Of a stretch of 55,731 bases of DNA, positions 35,674 through 44,338 are shown in pieces. How positions within the stretch are numbered: position 1 is the first letter of the stretch; every line of letters starts with the position of its first letter. Made by a program: the position numbers and the translations under genes. Origin of the DNA: Deinococcus sp. HSC-46F16 (GTDB taxonomy: Bacteria; Deinococcota; Deinococci; Deinococcales; Deinococcaceae); assembly GCF_024171495.1 (NCBI RefSeq), contig NZ_JALJZW010000011.1, positions 1 through 55,731 of the forward strand, in the 5' to 3' direction. The notes beneath the pieces are model-generated. The model was given only the letters and a program-made list of their open reading frames with translations, was not told the DNA's origin and did not search any database.

Positions 35674-38600
35674 TTGTCGAATTTCGCGTTCTTGCAGGAG
35701 TGGCCCGAACTGTTTCAGGCGGCGGCGCTGGCCGAGGGCTATGTCCGCAGCGACCCGCGCACGGCGAGCTTCCATGCGCGGCGGGCGCTGGAGGGGCTGG
35801 TCGGGTGGCTGTTCACCAACGACCCGGAATTCAGCCCGAAGCCCTACGACAACAGCCTGAACGCCCTGCTGCGCTCGGACGCGTTTACCCGGCTGGTGCC
35901 CTCGCAGGTGCAGCCCCACGCGGATCTCGTGCGGCGCGAGGGCAATCAGGCGGTCCACGGGGCGCGGGAGGTCACTTCGGGGCAGGCGATGGGCACCGTG
36001 CGCGACCTGTGGTATGTCGCCCGCTGGTTCGCCTGGAACTACGGGGCCGACGAGACGGCCACGCTGCCCGACGACTTCAACGAGGCGCTGGTGCCCCTGC
36101 CCGCAGCGGATGCGTCCCGGCTGTCGCGCAAGCAACTGGAAGACCTGGAAGGCCGCCTCGCCCGCGAGCAGACCGAGCGGGAGGAGTTGCGCCGTCAGGT
36201 GGAAGGGTACGAGGCCGAACTGGGTACGCTGCGGGTGCAGGTCCGCGCCCGCAAGGGCCGCAACGCGGGCCGCCCCGTTTCCCTGGCGACCAGCGAGAAG
36301 GCCACCCGCGAGCGGTTGATCGACGTGCTCCTGCGCGAGGCCGGGTGGGAGCCGGACGAGGACAACGTCCGCGAGTATCCCGTGACGGGGATGCCCACGG
36401 CCAGCGGCAACGGCTACGTGGATTACGTGCTGTGGGGCGTGGACGGGCGACCCCTCGCGGTCGTGGAGGCCAAGAAGACCAGCGTGAACGCCGAGGACGG
36501 CCGCCAGCAGGCCAAGCTGTACGCCGACCGCTTAGAAGCGCAGTTCGGGCGGCGGCCCGTCATCTTCTACACCAACGGCACCCGGACGTTCCTGTGGGAC
36601 GATGCGGCCTTCGCCCCACAGGGCGGTTACCCCCCGCGAGAAGTCGCCGGGTTCTACACGGCGGACGAGCTGGAGCTGGCCATAGGGCGGCGGCAGACGC
36701 GCCTGCCCCTGGCCGACCACGCCATCCAGAACGAGATCGTGGAGCGGCCCTATCAGCATCTCGCGGTGCGGGCCTTCACCGAGCGCCTCACCGGGCGGCA
36801 GCGCCGGGGCTTGATCGTGATGGCGACGGGCACGGGCAAGACCCGCACGGCGGCGGCCATCATCGAACTGCTCATGCGGGCGGGGTGGGTCAAGCGGGTG
36901 CTGTTCCTGGCCGACCGGCAGGCCCTCGTCAAGCAGACGGTCGGGGTGTTCGGCAAGTTCATTCCCGGCGGCGTCCACAACCTGCTGGGGGACAAGGAGG
37001 GGGCGGAGACGGCCCGCGTCGTCGTCAGCACGTACCAGACCATGCTCGGCATGATCGAGTCCGGACAGCTCAGCAGCGGCGAGAAGGTGTTCGGGCCAGG
37101 GCACTTCGACCTCGTGATCGTGGACGAGGCGCACCGCAGCGTGTACCGCAAGTTCGGTGCGATCTTTTCCTACTTCGATGCCTACCTGCTGGGCCTGACC
37201 GCCACCCCCAAGGACGAGGTGGACCGCAACACCTACCGCCTCTTCAACATGGAAGACGGCGTGCCCCTGTTCTCCTACGGCCTCGAGGAAGCGGTGCAGG
37301 GCGGGTACCTGGTGCCCCCGCGCGGGCAGGACCGCACGCCCCGGTTTCTGCAACGCGGCATCCGCTACGCCGACCTCAGCGAGGAAGAGAAGGACGAGTT
37401 TGACGCGCTGGAGTGGGACGAGGTGGGCGGCAGGCGCGAGGAGATCGCAGCGGCGGAGATCAACCAGTGGCTGTTCAACCAGAGTACGGTGGACGAGGTG
37501 CTCAAAGACCTGATGACCCTGGGCCTCAAGGTGCAGGGCGGGGACGTGCTGGGCAAGACCATCGTCTTCGCGGCGAACCACAAGCACGCCCTGTACATCG
37601 TCGAACGCTTCGAGGCCAACTTTCCGCATCTGCACAACTTCGCGCGGGTGATCGACAACTACGACCGCTACGCGGGCACGCTGATCGACGACTTCTCCAA
37701 ACCGTCAGGGCAACCCACCATCGCCGTGAGTGTGGACATGCTCGACACCGGGATCGACGTGCCTGAAGTGGTCAACCTCGTGCTGTTCAAGGTCGTGCGC
37801 TCCAAAACTAAGTTCATGCAGATGGTGGGGCGCGGCACCCGCCTCCGCCCTGACCTCTTCGGCCCCGGACAGGACAAGACGCACTTCACCGTGCTGGACT
37901 ACTGCGGCAACCTCCAGTTCTTCTCCCTGAATCCGGACGGGGTGGAGAGTAAGGTCGCCGAGCCGGTCCTCCAGCGGACGTTCAAGGTGCAGCTCGACCT
38001 GCTGCGGGTGCTCGCCCCCTTGCGCGCGACCGACGAGGAGGCCCGGCAGCTCTACACGAGGACGGCGGACGTCCTCCACGAGCGGGTCAGGGGCATCCCG
38101 CTGGAGAGCTTCATGGTGCGTCAGGTGCGCGACCTGGTGGAGCCCTATCTCGACCGGGCGCGGTGGGACGCGCTGACGGAGGTGGACCTCCTCGACCTGG
38201 GCCGCCACGTGAGCGGGCTGCCGTCGGGCGTGCAGACCGGGGATGAGGGCGCACGCCGCTTCGACGGCCTCGTCGCGAAGCTGCATCTCGCCCGGTTGAC
38301 GGACGGCAAGGACGCCGCACGCCTGCAACGCCAGGTCCAGCAGATTGCGGGGGGCCTCGCCCCAAAGACCAGCATTCCCGATGTAGCGGCCCAGGCCGGG
38401 CTGCTGGGCCGCCTTCAGGACGAGGCGACCTGGGCCAGCTTGACGCCCTCCGCGCTGGAAGACATGCGCGAGCGGGTGCGGGGCCTGGTCACCCTCCTCG
38501 ACCGGGAGAACCGCACCGCGATCTACACCGACTTCCAGGACGAGATCGTCGGCAGCAGCCTCACGGTCTTTCCCGACCTCGCCGGGCAGGTCAACGAGGC

Positions 38601-39075
38601 GCAGTATCGCAAGAAGGTCGAGGCGTTCTTGCGCGGGCAGCAGGAGCACCCCGTCGTCCGCAAGGTCCGGCATGCCGAGCCCCTGACGGCGGCGGACCTC
38701 GAGGCCTTGGAAGTGCTGCTGTTCGAGGCCAGCGAGATCGAGTCGCGCGAGGTCTTCGAGGAGGTCTACGGCCAGCAGGACAACCTCGCGACCTTTATCC
38801 GCAGTCTTGTGGGTCTTGACCGGCAAGCCGCCCGGCAGGCGTTCGCTCACTACCTCGACACCCAGGTGTTCAATGCCAAGCAAATCCGCTTCGTCGAGAA
38901 CCTCGTCGAGATGCTCACCCGGAGGGGCAGCGTTTCTGTTTCCGCCCTCTACGAACCTCCGTTTACAAATGCCCATCCCCAGGGTGTCGATGGAGTCTTC
39001 CAAGCCGCCGACGCAGATGGGCTTGTCACCCTGGTCCGGAGGCTGGCGCGGGCCACCTTCCCAGCCCAGGCCTGA
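35674..39075 (+). CDS. hsdR: Type I restriction enzyme R subunit
   Basis: 1133 aa from a TTG at 35674 with GAGG upstream. Domains: an N-terminal DUF4145-type region (residues 1-120), a coiled stretch (about 145-195), the endonuclease core YVDYVLWGVDGRPLAVVEAK (D...E-x-K near residues 249-268), then the translocase with Walker A ATGTGKT near 383, DEAHRS near 483, and motif VI QMVGRGTRLR. This is the EcoEI-like layout. It cuts unmodified DNA after translocation, with HsdM and HsdS. It lies 33 nt after hsdS and ends the operon; a stem-loop with a T-run follows at 39121-39145. Confidence 0.92.
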   Translation: MSNFAFLQEWPELFQAAALAEGYVRSDPRTASFHARRALEGLVGWLFTNDPEFSPKPYDNSLNALLRSDAFTRLVPSQVQPHADLVRREGNQAVHGAREVTSGQAMGTVRDLWYVARWFAWNYGADETATLPDDFNEALVPLPAADASRLSRKQLEDLEGRLAREQTEREELRRQVEGYEAELGTLRVQVRARKGRNAGRPVSLATSEKATRERLIDVLLREAGWEPDEDNVREYPVTGMPTASGNGYVDYVLWGVDGRPLAVVEAKKTSVNAEDGRQQAKLYADRLEAQFGRRPVIFYTNGTRTFLWDDAAFAPQGGYPPREVAGFYTADELELAIGRRQTRLPLADHAIQNEIVERPYQHLAVRAFTERLTGRQRRGLIVMATGTGKTRTAAAIIELLMRAGWVKRVLFLADRQALVKQTVGVFGKFIPGGVHNLLGDKEGAETARVVVSTYQTMLGMIESGQLSSGEKVFGPGHFDLVIVDEAHRSVYRKFGAIFSYFDAYLLGLTATPKDEVDRNTYRLFNMEDGVPLFSYGLEEAVQGGYLVPPRGQDRTPRFLQRGIRYADLSEEEKDEFDALEWDEVGGRREEIAAAEINQWLFNQSTVDEVLKDLMTLGLKVQGGDVLGKTIVFAANHKHALYIVERFEANFPHLHNFARVIDNYDRYAGTLIDDFSKPSGQPTIAVSVDMLDTGIDVPEVVNLVLFKVVRSKTKFMQMVGRGTRLRPDLFGPGQDKTHFTVLDYCGNLQFFSLNPDGVESKVAEPVLQRTFKVQLDLLRVLAPLRATDEEARQLYTRTADVLHERVRGIPLESFMVRQVRDLVEPYLDRARWDALTEVDLLDLGRHVSGLPSGVQTGDEGARRFDGLVAKLHLARLTDGKDAARLQRQVQQIAGGLAPKTSIPDVAAQAGLLGRLQDEATWASLTPSALEDMRERVRGLVTLLDRENRTAIYTDFQDEIVGSSLTVFPDLAGQVNEAQYRKKVEAFLRGQQEHPVVRKVRHAEPLTAADLEALEVLLFEASEIESREVFEEVYGQQDNLATFIRSLVGLDRQAARQAFAHYLDTQVFNAKQIRFVENLVEMLTRRGSVSVSALYEPPFTNAHPQGVDGVFQAADADGLVTLVRRLARATFPAQA

Positions 39076-39120
39076 GGGTCCGCGCGACCCCACCTCGCTC
39101 AAACAGCCAGCAACCCCTTG

Positions 39121-39145
39121 GGCTTCCCTCCTGGGAGGCCTTTTT
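39121..39145 (+). terminator. Rho-independent terminator of the hsd operon
   Basis: Arms GGCTTCCC (39121-39128) and GGGAGGCC (39133-39140) pair with one G-U, loop TCCT, followed by TTTTT (39141-39145). It lies 45 nt after the hsdR stop. Confidence 0.75.
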
Positions 39146-39179
39146 CATTTCCGCTGACCCCGATGGGCCTCAGGGGACC

Positions 39180-39209
39180 TGCCGGTCGGGGCTGCGCCCA
39201 CGACCGGCA
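39180..39209 (+). repeat. Nested inverted repeat upstream of TnpB-like gene
   Basis: Outer arms TGCCGGTCG (39180-39188) and CGACCGGCA (39201-39209) are perfect; an inner stem GGGC/GCCC (39189-39199) continues it with one bulged A. There is no T-run, so a terminator is less likely. It could be an operator or part of a structured RNA. Confidence 0.5.
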
Positions 39210-39330
39210 AGAACAACCCGCAATCAAGTGAATAATCCCTTGACCTCATGCCCGCGCCGCCTGACTCCCGGCGTCCCCGTGACGTGTTCGTTCTCTCCCT
39301 GCCGGGCGTGGTTTCCCGGCGAGGCTTCCC

Positions 39331-40434
39331 ATGCTCGCGACGTACAACCTGCCGATTCTCGGTCACCCCACCGCCCACATGCAGCGCCTGATCCGGACGG
39401 GGGCCCTCCGCCCCGCCGCTGAATCACCCTCGGGCTGCCGAGGCCCCGCGTACACCCTGCGGACGCCAGATGATTGGCAGATCATCGATGATTTCGGGGC
39501 CGAACTAGCTGGCACCCTCCTTCAGGTCAACCTCTTCCGGCTCCCCACCGCCGCCTACCGGGCGCTGCTGTTCGCCTCCCCCCGCTTCCGCCAGCATGAC
39601 GTGGTGGCCCTCGCCCAGGCCCTGCGCGCCGACGACCCTGACCGCCACGCGTGGTGGGCCCAGCTGTTCGAGGCCGTCCGCGCTGGCCCACGGCTCACCC
39701 GCGGGTTGGCCCACGTGCAGTCTCCCCTGCTCCAGCACGCCGTCTGGTTCCCCGACCGCACGGTATTCAGCAGGACCCAGGGCGGCGGGTGGACGGTCAC
39801 GCTGGCGTTCGAGGTGCATACCCAGCTGTCCGACGATGCACCCCGCGACACCGCCGTGGGCATCGACGTGGGCGTCCGGCCGCTGGCGGCCTGTGCGGGC
39901 CACGAACATCTGGCCCTCTACGCGACCAAGCTGCTGCGGCCCAGCGACCGCCGCCTCGAGACAGCCTTCCGGGATGATCGCTCCCGGCACCTCGCCCGGC
40001 GGCTGCATCACCTGCTGATCTACGGTGAGGCGAGGCGGCAGTGGGAGACGCTGATGGCCGATCAGCTCCCACGTGCGTCGGTGGTGTGCGTCGAGCAGCT
40101 GACCCTGCCGGACATGCAGAGCCGCTTCCGGTGGGCGTCCACCGAACTGGGCATCGCCGACTTCCTGCTGAGCTGGCTGCCGCAGACCTGCTATGAGGTC
40201 GGGGTCCCCGTCGTCCGCGTGGACCCGGCCTACACCAGCCTGCGCTGTGCCCGCTGCTACCGCTGGGGAGACCGACCCGGGCATGGCGGCGTCTTCGTCT
40301 GCCCGGTTCACGGCCCGGTACACGCGCACGTCAACGCCGCACAGGTCATCCAACGGCTGGGGCTGGCCGAACTCATGGCCGAGGCCCGCCGCACGGCACC
40401 GTGGACACGGGAGGGGAGGGAGGCGAAGGCGTGA
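39331..40434 (+). CDS. TnpB/Cas12-like RuvC protein with altered third catalytic site
   Basis: 367 aa. The C-terminal half has the TnpB layout: RuvC-I VGIDVGVRPLA (Asp179), RuvC-II VVCVEQLTL (Glu255), a zinc ribbon YTSLRCARC...VCPVH (Cys306, Cys309, Cys324, His327), and RuvC-III AHVNAAQVI. In active TnpB the last motif is AD-x-NAA; here His333 stands where the catalytic Asp should be. The N-terminal 150 residues do not show the usual TnpB start. No TnpA gene or transposon ends were seen. Its stop overlaps the GTG of the primase-like gene (GTGA), so both are translated together. Possible roles: a nuclease-dead RNA-guided DNA binder or a domesticated replication or regulation protein. Confidence 0.7.
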   Translation: MLATYNLPILGHPTAHMQRLIRTGALRPAAESPSGCRGPAYTLRTPDDWQIIDDFGAELAGTLLQVNLFRLPTAAYRALLFASPRFRQHDVVALAQALRADDPDRHAWWAQLFEAVRAGPRLTRGLAHVQSPLLQHAVWFPDRTVFSRTQGGGWTVTLAFEVHTQLSDDAPRDTAVGIDVGVRPLAACAGHEHLALYATKLLRPSDRRLETAFRDDRSRHLARRLHHLLIYGEARRQWETLMADQLPRASVVCVEQLTLPDMQSRFRWASTELGIADFLLSWLPQTCYEVGVPVVRVDPAYTSLRCARCYRWGDRPGHGGVFVCPVHGPVHAHVNAAQVIQRLGLAELMAEARRTAPWTREGREAKA

Positions 40435-41156
40435 ACGTTCCCCCATTGCCTGCCAGACTGCGGGAAGCCCAGCGGTTCCTGCCCTGGCGGCGGGTTCCCA
40501 GACCCAACGGCAAGCTCGGCAAGGTGCCCCAGATGTACAGGGGGGGCGAGCTGCGGCCGTGCGATCCCCTCCGGCCTACCTCCTGGCTTCACTTGGAAGA
40601 CGCCCTGGCCCTCGTGAGGAGCGGGCAGGCGGACGGCATCGGCATCGCGCTTGACGATGCGCTCGGGGTGACGGGGCTCGACCTGGACGACTGCTTCTCG
40701 CCCAGCGGTGAGCTGATACCCCACGCACACGCTGTCCTCCAGCCGCTCGGCTCGGGAGCCTATGTCGAGCGCAGCCCGAGCGGGCAGGGCCTCCATGCCC
40801 TGGTGCGCGGGCTCGTGCCTGGCGGCTGGCGCAGGCAACCGGGGGTGGAGCTGATCAGCTCCGGCTTTCTCACGGTCACGGGGAACGTGGTGCAGCACGC
40901 TCCAGACCCCTGGCCCGATCTGACCGGAGTGCTGGGGCAGTGGCACCGGGAAAGAACGAAGTCCTACCTTGCAGCCCGGCCCGCTCTGCCAGGCCTGAGC
41001 GTTTCCCACGAACACCTGCTCCAGCGGGCCAGGGCCGCAGGGAGTGGACCAGCCTTCCGGGCCCTCTGGGACGCCGAGCCGGATGCCGCGCCGAGCGCCT
41101 CGGAAGGTGACCTCCGGCTGCTGCTGATGCTCCTGTACTGGGGGGGTCTGGGATGA
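40431..41156 (+). CDS. Phage-type primase/polymerase-like protein, N-terminal part
   Basis: 241 aa from the GTG at 40431, with GGGAGG 6 nt upstream and a GTGA overlap with the TnpB-like gene. It resembles the NrS-1-type primase-polymerase N-terminus of phages and satellites: FLPWRRVPRPNGKLGKVPQM, then GVTGLDLDDCFSP with the metal-binding Asp residues, and YVERSPSGQGLHALVRG. It ends LLLMLLYWGGLG, just where relatives continue into a RLFRQSGL-x-R-x-KWD tail. That tail is encoded in the -1 frame immediately after (41153-41290). A run of seven G (41140-41146) marks the frame change. It would prime replication of the excised element. Confidence 0.7.
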   Translation: MNVPPLPARLREAQRFLPWRRVPRPNGKLGKVPQMYRGGELRPCDPLRPTSWLHLEDALALVRSGQADGIGIALDDALGVTGLDLDDCFSPSGELIPHAHAVLQPLGSGAYVERSPSGQGLHALVRGLVPGGWRRQPGVELISSGFLTVTGNVVQHAPDPWPDLTGVLGQWHRERTKSYLAARPALPGLSVSHEHLLQRARAAGSGPAFRALWDAEPDAAPSASEGDLRLLLMLLYWGGLG

Positions 41157-41290
41157 CCGACTCGGACCTCGATGTGCTCTTCAGGCAGTCGGCGCGGTAC
41201 AGGCCCAAGTGGGACGCCCAGCACGGAGGACAGACCTACGGGCAGAGGACGCTTGAGGCGGCACGGCGCATCAAGGGGCAGGGTGGCTGA
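41153..41290 (+). CDS. C-terminal tail of the primase-like protein in the -1 frame
   Basis: 45 aa, MTDSDLDVLFRQSARYRPKW onward. This matches the conserved C-terminal block (D-x-LFRQS-x-R-KWD...YG-RT) of the phage primase family whose N-terminal part is encoded just upstream. Its ATG overlaps the preceding stop (ATGA). Either a -1 slip on the G7 run at 41140-41146 joins the two (giving ...YWGGSGMTDSDLD...), or reinitiation makes it as a separate peptide, or the gene carries a frameshift mutation or sequencing error. Confidence 0.6.
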   Translation: MTDSDLDVLFRQSARYRPKWDAQHGGQTYGQRTLEAARRIKGQGG

Positions 41291-41688
41291 CCCCTGGGCT
41301 ACGCCGTTGGTTTCAACGCCTCCTGCTCTGAATGCGTCAGCAGAAAGCAAGCGACTCATGTTGCAGGTCGCCAGCATGTGCGCTACGCTGAATTTGGTAT
41401 GAAAGTCCCGCCCCAGGCGGACCTCTAACATGGCAGCCGGATCGCGGCTGTCCGCGCGTAAGCGCATATAGGTTGTTCAGAGAAAATTTGCAGGTGGCAG
41501 TTGCATGTTATTGCGTGTCGCCTCAGCGTCATGGCATAAGGCGTATTCTCTAGAGCAACTAACACTCAGGCGGCCACGTCAATGGAGTCGAAATGACTCC
41601 ATTGACGTTTTGAATTAGCTACTCACGCCAAACCCAGTGTAAAGACTCCCGTGCCTGGCCTAGCTAGCTGCAAAAAACGGGGGTTTCA
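41291..41688. other. Intergenic region with a long inverted repeat
   Basis: About 400 bases, lower in GC than the neighbours. It holds the perfect 14-bp inverted repeat at 41576-41608 and the upstream region of the excisionase-like gene. No gene recognised. Confidence 0.45.
41576..41608. repeat. Perfect 14-bp inverted repeat
   Basis: ACGTCAATGGAGTC (41576-41589), GAAAT, GACTCCATTGACGT (41595-41608), followed by TTT. It lies 80 nt before the excisionase-like gene. It could be a terminator of the primase transcript, an operator controlling excision genes, or a replication or recombination site of the element. Confidence 0.7.
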
Positions 41689-41877
41689 ATGACAACCGAC
41701 GTGAATCTGTACAAGGACCGGCTCGCGTTCAGCGTCGAGGAGGTCGCTGAACGCCTCAACCTCAAGGTGAGAGCGGTGCGGAAACTGATCAAGGGCGGCT
41801 CGCTGTACGCCATCCAGGTGGGCCGCAAACAGATCGTGCCGGTGTGGGCACTCAAAGAGTTCCTGTCCCGGCAGTAG
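41689..41877 (+). CDS. Excisionase/AlpA-like HTH protein
   Basis: 62 aa. MerR-type winged helix of the HTH_17 kind: LAFSVEEVAERLNLKVRAVR, then KLIKGGSLYAIQVGRKQIVP. Small proteins of this type directly before an integrase are usually excisionases or directionality factors (AlpA, Xis), which bend DNA at the att site. It is in the same direction as the integrase, 143 bases upstream of it. Confidence 0.8.
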   Translation: MTTDVNLYKDRLAFSVEEVAERLNLKVRAVRKLIKGGSLYAIQVGRKQIVPVWALKEFLSRQ

Positions 41878-42020
41878 CGAAAGAGGTCGGAGCCGCTTAA
41901 AGTTCTGATCTCTTGTATTTAAACGAGACTGATTGCGATTAAAGGCTCACACGACTATAAGACCTCGTTCCCTCTTCCCACTTCTTTCCGATAGGAAGTG
42001 ACGATTTCAATAGGCCTCAA

Positions 42021-43259
42021 ATGACCAAAAAACGTAAGAAACTCCCAATAGGCATTCGACAACTCGGCAGCGGGCACTACCAGTGGCGTACCGTGGTGAA
42101 CCTTCCGAACGGCACGCGGCAGCGGGTAACGGGGACGGCCGCCACGGTGACTGAAGCGAGCCGCCAGCGCGAGCAGGCGCGCGTCGACGCCCAGCGCCAG
42201 CTCTACACGCCCAGCACGGACACGACCCTCGACGAGTACGCGACCCGCTGGCTGAACGCCCGGGAGGCGCTGTACTCCTGGTCGTATGTGCGGGGCCAGC
42301 GTTCGATGTACCAGATGCACATCAAGCCCGCTCTGGGTGCTCGCAAGTTGCATACCCTGACGCCGTACGACATCGAGCGGCTCTACCTCGAAGCGCGGCA
42401 GCAGGACGAGCGCAACCCTAAGCGCAAGGGGAAGGAGCTGAGCACGAGCATGCGTAAACAGCTCAGCACGCTGACGAAGATGTTGCTCGAAGACGCGGTG
42501 AAGCACGGCTTGGTGGCCAGGAACCCGGCGGAGGTGATTAAGCCGCGACACACCCGCGCTATGCAGGAACGGGGCAGGCCCAAGGGCACGATCCCCAAGG
42601 CCTGGACCGAGGAAGAAGCGTCTCGGTTCTACGCCGCAGCACGGCGCAACTGGCTGGGGCGGGCCTTCTGCTTCCAGTTGGCCACGGGAATGCGGATCGG
42701 CGAGGTGCTCGGGTTGCGGTGGGGGAACGTGGACCTCGACACCGGCATCATCCGGATCGAGGAGACGTTGCAGAGCCGTAACGGTCACCGAGCGCACGGA
42801 CCGGTCAAGACGGCCGAGTCCGACCGGGTCATCCGCGTCTCCGGCGACGCACTGGAGATCCTCAAGGAGCAGCGCGGGCAGCGGCGGCTGGCGCGCGAGG
42901 CCTATCCCGAGCAGTACGTCGAAACGGACGCGGTTTTCGTCAATACCCGGGGGAACTTCATTCTGCCAGACACCGTGTACAGGCCGATGACCACGCTGTG
43001 CGAAAGGGCAAATGTGCCGTACCGGGGCACCCACGTCCTGCGCCACACCTATGTGACCCTCCAGTTCCGTAGGCGCACGGACGGCCGCCTGATCAGTGAT
43101 CAGGTGGGACACACCGATCCGGCGTTTACGCAGCGGGTGTACCGCACGGTCAGCCCGGAGGAGCGCGCCGACCTGACCCTCGACCTGTCCATCGCCGACA
43201 AGCAGCACCAACAGGGCCCCGAAACTGGAGATGGGCACGAAATGGGCACGGCCGAGTAG
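42021..43259 (+). CDS. int: Tyrosine integrase of the island
   Basis: 412 aa. The N-terminal arm-binding domain (about 1-50, GIRQLGSGHYQWRTVVNLPN) is followed by a core-binding domain (about 65-165) and the catalytic domain. Catalytic residues: Arg in GMRIGEVLGL (near 225), Lys in GPVKTAESDRV, H-x-x-R in HVLRHTYVT (near 338), His in GHTDPAFTQ, and Tyr in RVYRTV. It ends 57 bases before the att repeat within tRNA-Phe, the usual place for an integrase that uses that tRNA as attachment site. It would catalyse integration and, with the excisionase-like protein, excision of the 40.5-kb element. Confidence 0.92.
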   Translation: MTKKRKKLPIGIRQLGSGHYQWRTVVNLPNGTRQRVTGTAATVTEASRQREQARVDAQRQLYTPSTDTTLDEYATRWLNAREALYSWSYVRGQRSMYQMHIKPALGARKLHTLTPYDIERLYLEARQQDERNPKRKGKELSTSMRKQLSTLTKMLLEDAVKHGLVARNPAEVIKPRHTRAMQERGRPKGTIPKAWTEEEASRFYAAARRNWLGRAFCFQLATGMRIGEVLGLRWGNVDLDTGIIRIEETLQSRNGHRAHGPVKTAESDRVIRVSGDALEILKEQRGQRRLAREAYPEQYVETDAVFVNTRGNFILPDTVYRPMTTLCERANVPYRGTHVLRHTYVTLQFRRRTDGRLISDQVGHTDPAFTQRVYRTVSPEERADLTLDLSIADKQHQQGPETGDGHEMGTAE

Positions 43260-43290
43260 AAGACCCGCCTACCCCGACAAACACAAAAGC

Positions 43291-43315
43291 AAAACCCCGT
43301 CATAGACGGGGTTTT
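43291..43315. terminator. Bidirectional terminator of integrase and tRNA operon
   Basis: AAAACCCCGTC (43291-43301), ATA, GACGGGGTTTT (43305-43315): 11-bp perfect arms with A- and T-tracts at the ends. It serves the integrase from the left and the tRNA operon from the right. The stem core resembles that at 2723-2749 outside the other att site. Confidence 0.8.
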
Positions 43316-43316
43316 C

Positions 43317-43394
<78 letters not shown>

Positions 43395-43396
43395 GG

Positions 43397-43473
<77 letters not shown>

Positions 43474-43503
43474 CTCCGCGCTGCCGCAAAAGCAGCGGGG
43501 TCA

Positions 43504-43532
43504 AGGATAGCGGTCACCCCCCTCCCTGTCAA
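43504..43532 (-). promoter_or_regulatory. Promoter of the tRNA-Asp/tRNA-Phe operon
   Basis: On the minus strand TTGACA (complement of 43527-43532) is followed after 17 nt by TATCCT (complement of 43504-43509). This is a near-consensus sigma-70-type promoter about 32 nt before the tRNA-Asp 5' end. A small stem-loop (GCTGC/GCAGC) lies in the leader. Confidence 0.8.
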
Positions 43533-43572
43533 CACGGCCACAGTTCGGCCTGAGCTGAGGGCCACCCCTAGG

Positions 43573-44334
43573 TCAAAACGGCATGGCCCGGACCCCCTGC
43601 ACCGGGTCATGCGCGGCAGGATCGAGCAGCAGCTCCAGGTATTGCCGGGCGTGGAGGGCGTCGATCAGGCACAGCCCCGCCTCCCGGTCAATCCGGATGC
43701 CCGTAGGCATCTGGGTGTGCCCGTAGATGCCGAGGCTCAGGCCCGCCTGCCGCACGTACTCGGGCGTGTCGCGAAACCAGCGTTTGGAGCTAGGGTCGCT
43801 GTAGAAAAGGTCGTCGTAGATCGCGTGGGCGGGCAGGGGCGAGACGTGGGCGAACTGCACGCTGCCCAGGCGCACCTCGCGCAGGAAACCCTCCATCCAG
43901 CGCCGCAGCCCCTCGGGGAGGATGGTGCCGCCCCGATTCGGGTCGAATTCGATGTGGACGAGGCCGCTCCCGGTGCCCAGCACGTGGTCGAGGTTCAGGA
44001 CCGCCGCGTCGTGGTTGCCGAGGATGGGGTGGACTGCGTGGGGGGCAGCCGCGTGATACTCACGCAGGCGCTCCAGCTCGCGCACCTGCTCGCGGGCGGC
44101 CAGCAGCAGGTGGTCACGGTTATGCACGTCGAAGCGGTGCAGCCCGGTCAGGCGCTCGTAGGCCCGCTCGTTCTTGGGGTGGACGAGGTCGCCGATCAGG
44201 ACCACCTGATACAGCCCCGCCAGCACCGGGGGCGTGGGCCGCCCGGCCGCGTCCACACAGCTCGCCGCCCGCAGCGCCGCCCACAGCGCGGGCCAGTCGG
44301 CGTGCACGTCCCCCACCGCGATGACCTTGAGCAT
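43573..44334 (-). CDS. Metallophosphoesterase (calcineurin-like phosphatase)
   Basis: 253 aa. All motifs of the family are visible in order: GDVHAD (residues about 8-13), GDLVHP (about 48-53), GNHDA (about 101-105) and GHTQM (about 213-217), which bind two metal ions. Members hydrolyse phosphate esters of proteins, nucleotides or other small molecules; the substrate here is unknown. Its start lies 4 nt after the stop of the DdrA-like gene (44339-44941), so they form one operon. Confidence 0.87.
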   Translation of the reverse strand: MLKVIAVGDVHADWPALWAALRAASCVDAAGRPTPPVLAGLYQVVLIGDLVHPKNERAYERLTGLHRFDVHNRDHLLLAAREQVRELERLREYHAAAPHAVHPILGNHDAAVLNLDHVLGTGSGLVHIEFDPNRGGTILPEGLRRWMEGFLREVRLGSVQFAHVSPLPAHAIYDDLFYSDPSSKRWFRDTPEYVRQAGLSLGIYGHTQMPTGIRIDREAGLCLIDALHARQYLELLLDPAAHDPVQGVRAMPF

Positions 44335-44338
44335 GCCG

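Noticed and set aside
39331..41290. An intact IS605-type transposon
   Set aside because: No TnpA gene and no recognisable transposon ends; the RuvC-III Asp is missing and the gene overlaps a primase-like gene.
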